From positions 1 through 64,000 of the forward strand of contig JANOKS010000071.1 in assembly GCA_031419455.1 (NCBI GenBank): a stretch of DNA of 64,000 nt, in the 5' to 3' direction. Origin of the DNA: UBA7672 sp031419455 (lineage in GTDB: Bacteria; Pseudomonadota; Alphaproteobacteria; Caulobacterales; Hyphomonadaceae). The number at the start of each line of letters is the position of its first letter. Position 1 is the stretch's first letter. The notes below the pieces were generated by a model. The model worked only from the letters and a program-made list of their open reading frames with translations, ran no database searches and was not told where the DNA came from. Position numbers and translations under genes: made by a program. This document shows positions 1 to 7,170 of this stretch, in pieces.

Positions 1-302
1 CAGCACGCGCCCTGTTTCTTCAGCGCCGCGCCATGATCGTAGAGCTGCAGCGTCACGCCGACGACATCGTACCCGGCGTACTTCAGCAACGCCGCCACGA
101 CCGACGAATCCACCCCGCCCGACATCGCGGCCACGACGCGAATGTCGCCACGCGGCCGCGGATCTCCTGGAAACAGGTCGAGGTCAGCCCCCGACAGGTC
201 CACGTCTTTCAGCTTCGAGAAATCGCAAAGCCCGTCCGCGACCGGAAAGTTGGTTTCGACGGGAATAGTGGGCTCGCCACGGGGCCCGATCAGGGTAGCC
301 AT
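1..302 (-). CDS. mnmA: tRNA-specific 2-thiouridylase MnmA (5' part of gene)
   Basis: Only the first 100 codons are in the window; the gene runs off the left edge. The product would thiolate U34 of Lys, Glu and Gln tRNAs in the cytoplasm, using sulfur relayed from cysteine desulfurase and ATP. The ATP-pyrophosphatase P-loop SGGVDSSVVA is clear near residues 60-70, followed by GYDVVGVTLQLYDH, as in MnmA. About 50 residues precede the usual MnmA start, a modest N-terminal extension. The start chosen is the ATG whose complement ends at 302. It diverges from the toxin-antitoxin genes to its right, with about 130 bases between. Confidence 0.9.
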   Translation of the reverse strand, partial: MATLIGPRGEPTIPVETNFPVADGLCDFSKLKDVDLSGADLDLFPGDPRPRGDIRVVAAMSGGVDSSVVAALLKYAGYDVVGVTLQLYDHGAALKKQGAC

Positions 303-433
303 ATCGCGTCTCCAGCGGGTTCAAGGCCCGTCGCAGATTGATGTTGCGGCGGCTTCTACCGCAAAGCCGTGGCGAAAAACAGGCCGTCCGTGAGGGACTT
401 CGCAGCGCTCGACGGTTGGGCTATTCTCGCCGC

Positions 434-688
434 ATGGCAGACACGCTCACCCTGCAGATTCAAGCGGAAACAACGGCAAAGTTGCAGCGCATTGCCGCAG
501 AGACTGGCGAAAGCGTCGAGGACGTGGCGCTAAGGCTTGTGGAAGAAGGCGCCGCTTTCAACGACGATCTGGGCTTGGACGAAGAACAGCTGGCCGAGCT
601 TGACCGCCGGTTGGACAATCCCGGCCCCTATGCCTCGCCCGAGCGGGTAGAGCGGGTACTCAGCCGATTTCGCCCAAATGGCCCATGA
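434..688 (+). CDS. antitoxin of a ParDE/RelBE-type pair
   Basis: An 84-residue acidic protein whose stop overlaps the start of the downstream ParE-like toxin (ATGA at 685-688), the usual translational coupling of antitoxin and toxin. The N-terminal segment, with alternating beta residues (LTLQIQ) then a helix containing TGESVEDVALRLVEEG, resembles a ribbon-helix-helix DNA-binding fold. The acidic C-terminal half would wrap the toxin. By family behaviour it neutralises the toxin and represses the operon. The start is the first ATG giving the complete fold; the ribosome site is weak. Sequence similarity to a named ParD is not strong, so the role rests partly on context. Confidence 0.75.
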   Translation: MADTLTLQIQAETTAKLQRIAAETGESVEDVALRLVEEGAAFNDDLGLDEEQLAELDRRLDNPGPYASPERVERVLSRFRPNGP

Positions 689-954
689 TCGTCCGCTGGC
701 TGGACTCTGCAGTCGATGACATGGAGCGTATCGACGCCTGGTTGTCCTCGCTGGAGTATGTCAATCCGCAAGGTGTGCGCGGCAAGATATACGACACAGT
801 GGCAAAGCTGGAGAGATTAGGCGACATCGGTCGCCCTTGGCGAAAAGGCAGCCGCGCCGTGGCTGTGAGAAACGCACCTTACGTGATCGTCTTCAGAGTC
901 TTTGATGATCACTTGGCGATCGTGTCCGTGTTGCATCAGGCCGGTATTCGTTAG
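685..954 (+). CDS. RelE/ParE family toxin
   Basis: An 89-residue protein with ParE-like hallmarks: an N-terminal strand then helices (WLDSAVDDMERIDAWL), a central GRPWRKGSRAVAV segment and the C-terminal strand pair YVIVFRVFDDHLAIVSVLHQA, typical of the RelE/ParE fold. Such toxins inhibit DNA gyrase (ParE) or cleave ribosome-bound mRNA (RelE); the sequence alone does not decide which. The start overlaps the antitoxin stop by four bases, and a HEPN-like gene begins two bases after its stop, so the three may form one transcript. Confidence 0.85.
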   Translation: MIVRWLDSAVDDMERIDAWLSSLEYVNPQGVRGKIYDTVAKLERLGDIGRPWRKGSRAVAVRNAPYVIVFRVFDDHLAIVSVLHQAGIR

Positions 955-956
955 TC

Positions 957-1601
957 ATGGCTGGTCTGTCGGCTCCACCCTCTCCCCACCACTTCCAGAC
1001 CACCCAGCCGCGCGAGCTGCTCGGCTGCATCGAACATGCGGCCGAACTCGCCACGAAGGCCGCAGAGGATCACGGCGCCTGGCGCTGGCTTGTCATCGCG
1101 ATGACGCTGGGGGTGCAGAACGCCTGTCTCTGCGCGCTCGACCATGGCGATGAGTACGGCACAAAGGCGATGACCCGCACCGACGCCCGCGAGGTGAAGC
1201 GCTGGACCACGAATGGCCGCCGCGGCCCCGAGCCCTTCGCCATCCGCGAGCCGCGCATCGTTTCCCCGCTCGAACTGCTGCGCCGCACTGGCGACCCCTA
1301 TTTCCTGCGCCCGCCTTACCAGCTTCCGCTCGACCACGGGATCACGGAGGCGTTCGATGATCTCGTCGACCTGCGCAACACATTCCTGCATTTCAGCGAG
1401 GACGGCTGGACGATCGACCTGCGCGAAATCCCGCCGCTGATCCTCGTGGCGTGCGATGTCGTCCGCCACCTCGCCGTCACCCAGCCGATATACCTCCGCC
1501 ACGCCGGGTCCCGCCACCGCGAACGCGTCGCCGCGGCGCTCGACACGATCGAGGCCGCGATGCACGACTACCCGGACGTTCATGTAGACGGCGAAGCTTG
1601 A
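957..1601 (+). CDS. HEPN-like protein downstream of a toxin-antitoxin pair
   Basis: A 214-residue soluble protein without signal peptide. Its most telling feature is DLRNTFLHF at about residues 138-146: R140-N-x3-H145 is the R-x4-H motif of HEPN domains, many of which are RNases in toxin-antitoxin and anti-phage systems. The surrounding helix pattern (LGVQNACLCAL, then LVDLRNTFLHFSEDGW, then a helix with VACDVVRHLA) fits an all-helical HEPN-like fold. It starts two bases after the toxin stop and ends 60 bases before the photolyase. Function is not established. It could be a nuclease, or a member of a conserved hypothetical family that has kept the fold without catalysis. Confidence 0.6.
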   Translation: MAGLSAPPSPHHFQTTQPRELLGCIEHAAELATKAAEDHGAWRWLVIAMTLGVQNACLCALDHGDEYGTKAMTRTDAREVKRWTTNGRRGPEPFAIREPRIVSPLELLRRTGDPYFLRPPYQLPLDHGITEAFDDLVDLRNTFLHFSEDGWTIDLREIPPLILVACDVVRHLAVTQPIYLRHAGSRHRERVAAALDTIEAAMHDYPDVHVDGEA

Positions 1602-1661
1602 GCCCCGAGCCTGCGCGCCTGAGCCACACGTCCACCTAGCCCGCCGGCGCGTAAAGACAGC

Positions 1662-3212
1662 ATGCGCACACTCCGCTTTGTACTCGGCGATCAGCTCACG
1701 TCCAGCCTCTCCGCCCTGCGTGGCGCGGAGCCGGGCGACATCATCCTGATGGCGGAGGTCGCGGACGAGACCACCTACGTGCCGCATCATCGCAAGAAGA
1801 TCGTCTTCATTCTCGCCGCCATGCGCGCCTTCGCCGCCGAGTTGCGCGCGCTAGGTTATACGGTCGACTATGTGAAGCTCGACGATCCCGCCAACACCGG
1901 CAGTTTTTCGGGCGAACTTCAGCGCGCCGTCGCACGCCACAAGCCGCACCGCATCGCCGCCACGCTCGCCGGCGAACACCGCGTGGTCGCGATGCAGCGC
2001 AGCTGGGCGGACCTTATCGGCGTCCCTGTCGATCTCGCCGAAGACGACCGATTCATCTGCACCCGCGCAGACTTCGAGCGCTGGGCGGCGGACCGCAAGC
2101 AGCTGCGCATGGAATACTTCTACCGCGAGATGCGCCGCCGCACGGATCTGCTCATGGATGGCGACCAGCCAGAGGGCGGCCGCTGGAATTTCGATGCCGA
2201 CAACCGCAAGCCTGCATCGGCCGACCTGTTCATGCGCCGCCCACCCGCCTTCGCGCCTTCATCCGAAACTCAGGCTGTCATCGATCTCGTCGCCCGCCGC
2301 TTCCCGAAGGGCTTCGGCGCGCTCGACGGCTTCGACTACCCCGTCACGCGCGTTGACGCGGAACAGGCGCGCGACGACTTCCTCGCCAACGCCCTGCCGC
2401 GCTTCGGCGACTATCAGGACGCGATGCTCGCGGACGAGCCCTTCCTCTATCACTCCATCCTGTCGCCTTGCATCAATGTCGGCCTGCTCGATCCGCTCGA
2501 TCTCTGCCGCCGCGCCGAGCGCGAGTATCACGCCGGCCGGGCGCCGCTGAACGCGGTGGAAGGCTTCATCCGCCAGATCATCGGCTGGCGCGAATACGTG
2601 CGCGGCATCTACTGGCGCGAAGGTCCGGACTACCTCACACGCAACGCGCTAAATGCCACGCGCGCCCTGCCGCCGTTTTACTGGACTGGCCAGACCGACA
2701 TGCGCTGCCTCAGCCAGGCTATCGGTCAGACGATCGAGCAGGCCTACGCCCACCACATCCAGCGCCTGATGGTCACCGGCAACTTCGCCCTCATCGCGGG
2801 CATCGATCCGCATCAGGTCCATGAATGGTATCTCGCCGTCTACGCTGATGCGTTCGAATGGGTCGAGGCGCCCAACACGCTCGGCATGAGTCTCTTTGCT
2901 GATGGGGGCCTGCTCGGCTCGAAGCCCTACGCAGCAGGCGGCGCCTACATCAACCGAATGTCCGACTACTGCAAGGACTGCCGCTACAAGGTCAGCGAGA
3001 AGACCGGCCCATCGGCATGTCCGTTCAACTATCTTTACTGGGATTTCGTCGCCCGCAACGAGACGCTGCTCGTCCGCAATCCGCGCACATCGCAAGTCGC
3101 GCGCGCATGGTCGAAGCTCGATGCCGATCGACAGCTTGCAGTCCGCGACAGTGCAACGCGCTTCTTGACACAGCTCGACCGCGAAGCCGCCGCCTGGAAA
3201 CCGGAGTACTGA
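1662..3212 (+). CDS. FeS-containing bacterial cryptochrome / (6-4) photolyase
   Basis: A 516-residue flavoprotein of the cryptochrome/photolyase-related family (COG3046, PhrB-like), which repairs (6-4) photoproducts with light. The N-terminus RFVLGDQLTSSL is the family signature. The four cysteines that bind the 4Fe-4S cluster can be placed at residues 349 (MRCLSQ), 437 and 440 (YCKDC) and 453 (SACPFN); this spacing matches the ligands of Agrobacterium PhrB (350, 438, 441, 454). The C-terminal FAD domain is recognisable from GFIRQIIGWREYVRG and HIQRLMVTGNFALIAG. Length is normal for the family. It probably has its own promoter after the HEPN-like gene and is convergent with the next gene, whose stop is one base away. 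Confidence 0.93.
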   Translation: MRTLRFVLGDQLTSSLSALRGAEPGDIILMAEVADETTYVPHHRKKIVFILAAMRAFAAELRALGYTVDYVKLDDPANTGSFSGELQRAVARHKPHRIAATLAGEHRVVAMQRSWADLIGVPVDLAEDDRFICTRADFERWAADRKQLRMEYFYREMRRRTDLLMDGDQPEGGRWNFDADNRKPASADLFMRRPPAFAPSSETQAVIDLVARRFPKGFGALDGFDYPVTRVDAEQARDDFLANALPRFGDYQDAMLADEPFLYHSILSPCINVGLLDPLDLCRRAEREYHAGRAPLNAVEGFIRQIIGWREYVRGIYWREGPDYLTRNALNATRALPPFYWTGQTDMRCLSQAIGQTIEQAYAHHIQRLMVTGNFALIAGIDPHQVHEWYLAVYADAFEWVEAPNTLGMSLFADGGLLGSKPYAAGGAYINRMSDYCKDCRYKVSEKTGPSACPFNYLYWDFVARNETLLVRNPRTSQVARAWSKLDADRQLAVRDSATRFLTQLDREAAAWKPEY

Positions 3213-3213
3213 T

Positions 3214-4569
3214 CTACTTCGTCGCCGCTACATCCACCGGCGGCTTTGCCCCCGCTTCAGCAACACGCCACACCGCATTACCGACATCATCCGCGACCAG
3301 CAGCGAACCATCCCTGCCGATCTCCACACCGACCGGACGACCGAACGCGATCTGTTTCTCCGCGTCAATGAACCCTGTCAGCACATCGATCGGCTGGCCC
3401 ATAGGTTGGCCGCTCGAAAACGGCACGAAGATAACCTTGTAGCCTGAATATGGATCGCGGTTCCAGGATCCGTGCTGTCCGATGAAGGCGCCGCTCGCGA
3501 ACTGCTCGCCCAACTTCGCGCCTTCTGCAAAAGTGAGCCCGAGCGAGGCTGTATGCGCGCCCAACGCATAATCAGGTGCGATGGCTTTCGCCACCATCTC
3601 CGGCCGCTCCGGCTTTACGCGCCTGTCCACGGTCTGGCCAAAATAGCTCCACGGCCAGCCATAGAAGGCGCCGTCTTTCACCGAGGTGATGTAGTCGGGC
3701 ACGAGATTGTGGCCCAGCTCGTCGCGCTCATTCACCGCAGTCCACAAAGCGCCGCTCGATGGCTCCCAGTCCATGCCGTTCGGATTGCGCAGGCCTGTCG
3801 CAAACAGCCGCTTCTCTCCGGTGGCAATGTCGATCTCCCAGATCGCCGCGCGGCCCTCTTCCTTCGCGATCCCGTTTTCGGCGATGTTGGAGTTGGACCC
3901 GACCGTTGCATACAGCTTGGTCCCGTCCTTCGATGCGATCAGGGCCTTGGTCCAATGATGGTTCAGTGGCCCACCCGGTAGATCCGTCAGCTGCGTCGGC
4001 GCCCCCGCGGCCTGCGTCGCGCCTTCCTTGTAGGGCACGCTCACGACAGCATCGGTGTTCGCGATGTAAAGCCGGCCGCCGGCCAGCGCCATACCGAAGG
4101 GTGAGTTCAGCCCGGTCAGGAATGCAGTCTTGGTCTCGGCAACGCCATCGCCGTCGGTGTCGCGTAGTAACGAGATGCGGTTGGCCGTTGGCGTCACTGC
4201 ACCGGCCTTCTTCATCGCTTCCTTCTGGAAGTATCCGCGAATGCCCTTGCCCGCGTCCGGCCTCTCCGGCGCATTGGTTTCCGCCACGAGCACATCGCCG
4301 TTCGGCAGCACGTATAGCCAACGCGGGTGATCCAGCCCCGTCGCAAACGCCGTCACCTGCAGCCCTGTAGCAGCCGTTGGCATCTGTCCCGGCGCCCAGC
4401 GCTTGGCTTCGGCGACCTTCACGGTGGGCAGCAGCGAGGACTCCGGCGCGTCAAGTTGTGGCGTTGTCCCCATGCCGACCGCCACAGGATCGTCCGCCTG
4501 ACCGGCGCAGGCCCACAGGGCGAGCGCGAGTCCGCCAGCGGACAGAATCAGGAATTTGCGCAAAGTCAT
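3214..4569 (-). CDS. exported PQQ-type sorbosone dehydrogenase family protein
   Basis: A 451-residue periplasmic protein of the soluble glucose/sorbosone dehydrogenase beta-propeller family. The N-terminus (MTLRKFLILSAGGLALALWAC) is a signal peptide with a possible lipobox ending at Cys21. Propeller markers include GLDHPRWLYVLPNGDVLVAE, the calcium-type DTDGDGVAE, NSPFGMALAGGRLYIAN and GLRNPNGMDWEP, followed by GSWNRDPYSGYKV and LVADDVGNAVWRV. Such enzymes oxidise sugars or aldoses with PQQ and pass electrons to the respiratory chain. No PQQ synthesis genes are in the window, and the substrate cannot be read from sequence. Confidence 0.88.
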   Translation of the reverse strand: MTLRKFLILSAGGLALALWACAGQADDPVAVGMGTTPQLDAPESSLLPTVKVAEAKRWAPGQMPTAATGLQVTAFATGLDHPRWLYVLPNGDVLVAETNAPERPDAGKGIRGYFQKEAMKKAGAVTPTANRISLLRDTDGDGVAETKTAFLTGLNSPFGMALAGGRLYIANTDAVVSVPYKEGATQAAGAPTQLTDLPGGPLNHHWTKALIASKDGTKLYATVGSNSNIAENGIAKEEGRAAIWEIDIATGEKRLFATGLRNPNGMDWEPSSGALWTAVNERDELGHNLVPDYITSVKDGAFYGWPWSYFGQTVDRRVKPERPEMVAKAIAPDYALGAHTASLGLTFAEGAKLGEQFASGAFIGQHGSWNRDPYSGYKVIFVPFSSGQPMGQPIDVLTGFIDAEKQIAFGRPVGVEIGRDGSLLVADDVGNAVWRVAEAGAKPPVDVAATK

Positions 4570-4655
4570 GACGTGCCTCCACGAGGCCCGATCCCGCGAA
4601 TGAAATGTATGCCAAGGCGCCCTGTTCCGTCAGGCGGCTGAAACGATGCGGTATT

Positions 4656-4835
4656 TCACCTTTGACGCCCCATCGCCGCCAGCATGGCATCCGGGTCAGC
4701 GCCCATCCCCCTGACAGTCTCTTCCCATCGCGCCAGCGCGTCCCAGTAGTAGTCGAAAATGCATGGGCAGCACCCCCGACGACAGCAGGACTCGTCATCA
4801 GGCTTGTTCGGCGGCGCTGGCAAAGCGGCGGTCAT
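4656..4835 (-). CDS. small cysteine-rich oxidoreductase-like protein (OXLD1-type)
   Basis: A 59-residue gene easily missed because of its size. The protein starts MTAALPAPPNKPDDES and continues CCRRGCCPCIFDYYWDAL, then a helix ending at MGRQR. Proline-rich start, double cysteine, GC-x-x-C and aromatic D-x-Y-x-x-L match the short 'oxidoreductase-like N-terminal' domain (PF09791 type) found in many alphaproteobacteria and in mitochondrial OXLD1. The conserved cysteines suggest metal or redox binding, but the function of the family is unknown. It lies between the sorbosone-dehydrogenase-like gene and prfA on the same strand. The start is the only ATG that gives the full domain. Confidence 0.72.
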   Translation of the reverse strand: MTAALPAPPNKPDDESCCRRGCCPCIFDYYWDALARWEETVRGMGADPDAMLAAMGRQR

Positions 4836-4883
4836 TGTTACCGCCTACCGCAATTTGTGGCTCACGGCACGGCTAGCGGCGCT

Positions 4884-5960
4884 TCACCCGTTCTCCAGCT
4901 GCGCAAGACGCTCGGCCTGATCCTCTGCATGCAGCGCATCGAGCAGTTCCGCGATGTCGCCTTGTACGAACTGGTCGAGATTGTAGGCCGTGAAGTTGAT
5001 GCGATGGTCAGTCACCCTTCCTTGCGGAAAATTATAGGTCCGGATGCGCTCCGAGCGGTCGCCCGAGCCGACCTGCAGTTTCCGCGCCTCTGATCGCGCC
5101 GTGTCCTTCATCTCGCGCTCGCGCTCATAGAGCCGGATTTTCAGCTGCTCCATCGCCTTGCGGCGGTTCTCGTGCTGCGACTTTTCTGACGACGTCACAA
5201 CGATGTTGGTCGGCAGGTGGGTGATGCGCACGGCCGAGTCCGTCTTGTTGACGTGCTGCCCGCCAGCGCCCGAAGACCGATACGTGTCGATGCGGATGTC
5301 CTGGTCGCGGACCTCGATGTTGACTTCCTCTGGCACTGGCAGGATCGCCACCGTCGCCGCGGATGTGTGGATGCGGCCCTGCGCTTCGGTCGCCGGCACG
5401 CGCTGCACGCGATGGACGCCGCTTTCGAACTTCATGCGGCCGAACACGCCCGCGCCGTTGAGCTGGGCCACGACTTCCTTGTAGCCGCCCATCTCTCCAT
5501 CGGTCGCCGAGACAAGCTCAACCTGCCAGCCGCGGCCGGACGCGTACCGCTGGTACATCCGCCACAGATCGCCCGCGAACAGCGCGGCTTCGTCGCCGCC
5601 CGTCCCCGCACGCACTTCGATGATGGCCGAGCCGTCGTCGTCGCGCTCCTTCGGCAGCAGCATGAGCTGCATCTCGCGCTCGATGGCCGGCAGTTTCGAC
5701 CTGATCTCGGCCCGTTCCTCGATCGCCATGTTGACGAAATCGCGGTCGGCGCCGGCGTCCTCGATGAGCGCCTCGGCCTCGGCGAGCTGGTTGCGGAGCG
5801 TCAGCACCTCACGCGCCTTCTCCGCCACGCGCTTCAGTTCGGCATGGTCGCGCGAAAGCTGGACGATCTCCTTTGCATCGGTCGCGACGCCCATGCGCGC
5901 CTCGACCTGCTCGAAGCGGTCAATCATCTGGCGCAGGCGTGATTCAGGCAGGACGGCCAT
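4884..5960 (-). CDS. prfA: peptide chain release factor 1
   Basis: A 358-residue class I release factor that recognises UAA and UAG stop codons and triggers peptidyl-tRNA hydrolysis on the ribosome. The catalytic GGQ sits in SSGAGGQHVNKTDSAVR at about residue 230. The upstream RAGTGGDEAALFAGDLWRMY and downstream FPQGRVTDHR stretches are standard RF1 landmarks. Length and start (MAVLPESRLRQMIDRFEQ) match the family. In many bacteria prmC, the methylase of the GGQ glutamine, follows prfA; here the OXLD1-like gene follows instead and prmC is not in the window. Confidence 0.97.
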   Translation of the reverse strand: MAVLPESRLRQMIDRFEQVEARMGVATDAKEIVQLSRDHAELKRVAEKAREVLTLRNQLAEAEALIEDAGADRDFVNMAIEERAEIRSKLPAIEREMQLMLLPKERDDDGSAIIEVRAGTGGDEAALFAGDLWRMYQRYASGRGWQVELVSATDGEMGGYKEVVAQLNGAGVFGRMKFESGVHRVQRVPATEAQGRIHTSAATVAILPVPEEVNIEVRDQDIRIDTYRSSGAGGQHVNKTDSAVRITHLPTNIVVTSSEKSQHENRRKAMEQLKIRLYEREREMKDTARSEARKLQVGSGDRSERIRTYNFPQGRVTDHRINFTAYNLDQFVQGDIAELLDALHAEDQAERLAQLENG

Positions 5961-5970
5961 TGGTGTTCCA

Positions 5971-6050
5971 AGCGAATAGGGAGTGGCGAGTAGCGAATAG
6001 TCTCGCGGACGTCCAGCCGCCGCCCCACTATTCGCTATTCGCTATTCGCC
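5971..6050. repeat. inverted and tandem GCGAATAG repeats between MAPEG gene and prfA
   Basis: GCGAATAG occurs at 5972-5979 and 5993-6000. Its complement follows as three tandem 7-mers (TATTCGC) at 6029-6049. The arms can pair across a 28-base loop. The element fills the space between the MAPEG stop and the prfA start, so it lies in the mRNA if these genes are co-transcribed. It is a small dispersed-repeat type, not an obvious terminator because no T tract follows in either direction. Confidence 0.6.
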
Positions 6051-6051
6051 G

Positions 6052-6492
6052 CTAGATCCCGAACAGCCCCAGCACATTGCGCACGGCGATAATCGCCAGC
6101 ACCAGCGAACCGAGGTTGAAGACCGCAAAGCGCAGCGGCACGAAATTGGACGTGACCTGGATGAGGCTGTGCACGATCCGTATCGCCACATAGGTCCACG
6201 CGAGTCCCACGTTCAGGCCATCCCAGACGCCGACGAGGTGGGTGTAGACGCACAGGGCGTAGAATATGACCGGCTGTTCGTGCAGGTGGTTGTAGTTGTC
6301 AGCCACCCACACCGCCTTGGGGTTCATCGGCGGCAGGTTGGCGTAGGATTCGGAGCCCTTGATCTTTGCCGGGTCGATGCCTGCCTTCCGCATGGCCGGG
6401 ATGCGGCGCAGGTACAGCCACACCAGGATTACCAGCGTCCAGACGACCAGCGCCAGGACTGGCGTCATCATGTTTGAAAGCGATTGCGGCAT
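6052..6492 (-). CDS. MAPEG family inner-membrane protein
   Basis: A 146-residue protein with four predicted membrane helices: MMTPVLALVVWTLVILVWLY near the start, a segment around PVIFYALCVYTHLVGV, one around WTYVAIRIVHSLIQV and a last one around FAVFNLGSLVLAIIAV. The loop with NYNHLHEQPVIFYAL and the RIVHSLIQ helix are MAPEG hallmarks, the family of membrane glutathione transferases and eicosanoid enzymes. In bacteria the substrates are mostly unknown. An upstream ATG adds nine residues, but the one used here has GGAGGG five bases before it. Confidence 0.85.
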   Translation of the reverse strand: MPQSLSNMMTPVLALVVWTLVILVWLYLRRIPAMRKAGIDPAKIKGSESYANLPPMNPKAVWVADNYNHLHEQPVIFYALCVYTHLVGVWDGLNVGLAWTYVAIRIVHSLIQVTSNFVPLRFAVFNLGSLVLAIIAVRNVLGLFGI

Positions 6493-6606
6493 TGAGACCC
6501 TCCAGCGAGGGGCGAACATAGGGGCGAGTCCGGCCGGAAATCCAGCCTCGCCGATCGACGCCGCGGGGTGCTAGTGTCAGCCGGGTGGCACGGGAGGGAT
6601 TAATCC

Positions 6607-7167
6607 ATGAATCGATTGCTGGCTGCCGCCGCCCTGCTTTCCATTGCCGCCTGCTCGACAGCGCCGCCGGGTGCGCCATCGCTTGCGCCCGCGCCAGCAT
6701 TTGCGCCAGCGCCGGCCGAGGAAGCGGCCATACTGCAGGTCATCGACAGCTTCCTGCTCGCGGTCGGCAATGGCGACCGTGAGCTGCAGAAATCGGTCGA
6801 GCTTCCGGACGGAGGGCTGGCCATCTATCGCTCGCGCGATGGCGTTGCCGGTCCCGTGCGGCGGATGCCGGCCAGCGACTTCCAGAAACCCACGCCGGAT
6901 CACGACCCGTTCGTCGAGATGTACTGGGCGCCGGACATGCTGGTTCGCGGGTCTTTCGCGCAGGTGTGGACGCCCTACGTGCTGCGCGACAATGGCGCCG
7001 TCGTGCATTGCGGCATCAACGCGTTCCAGCTGGTGAAGCTGGAAGGCGGTTGGAAAATCCACTCCGCCCTGTCGAGCATGGAGCCGGGCGCGTGTGATGA
7101 ACTCGGCGCGGCGACCGCCACCGGGCTGCGACCGCGCGATGGCTGGCGCGAGACGCGGAGCGAGTAG
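6607..7167 (+). CDS. putative lipoprotein with NTF2/SnoaL-like fold
   Basis: A 186-residue protein with a type II signal peptide: MNRLLAAAALLSIAAC, acylated cysteine at 16, followed by a proline-alanine-rich linker to about residue 37. The remainder (EEAAILQVIDSFLLAVGNGDRELQKS, later VWTPYVLRDNGAVVHCGINAFQLVKLEGGWKIHS split over two strands) has the helix-then-strand order of nuclear-transport-factor-2-like domains, including the late GGWKI motif of DUF4440/SnoaL-like proteins. No catalytic residues can be assigned. It is convergent with the Gfo/Idh gene, the stops being three bases apart. Confidence 0.7.
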   Translation: MNRLLAAAALLSIAACSTAPPGAPSLAPAPAFAPAPAEEAAILQVIDSFLLAVGNGDRELQKSVELPDGGLAIYRSRDGVAGPVRRMPASDFQKPTPDHDPFVEMYWAPDMLVRGSFAQVWTPYVLRDNGAVVHCGINAFQLVKLEGGWKIHSALSSMEPGACDELGAATATGLRPRDGWRETRSE

Positions 7168-7170
7168 CGG

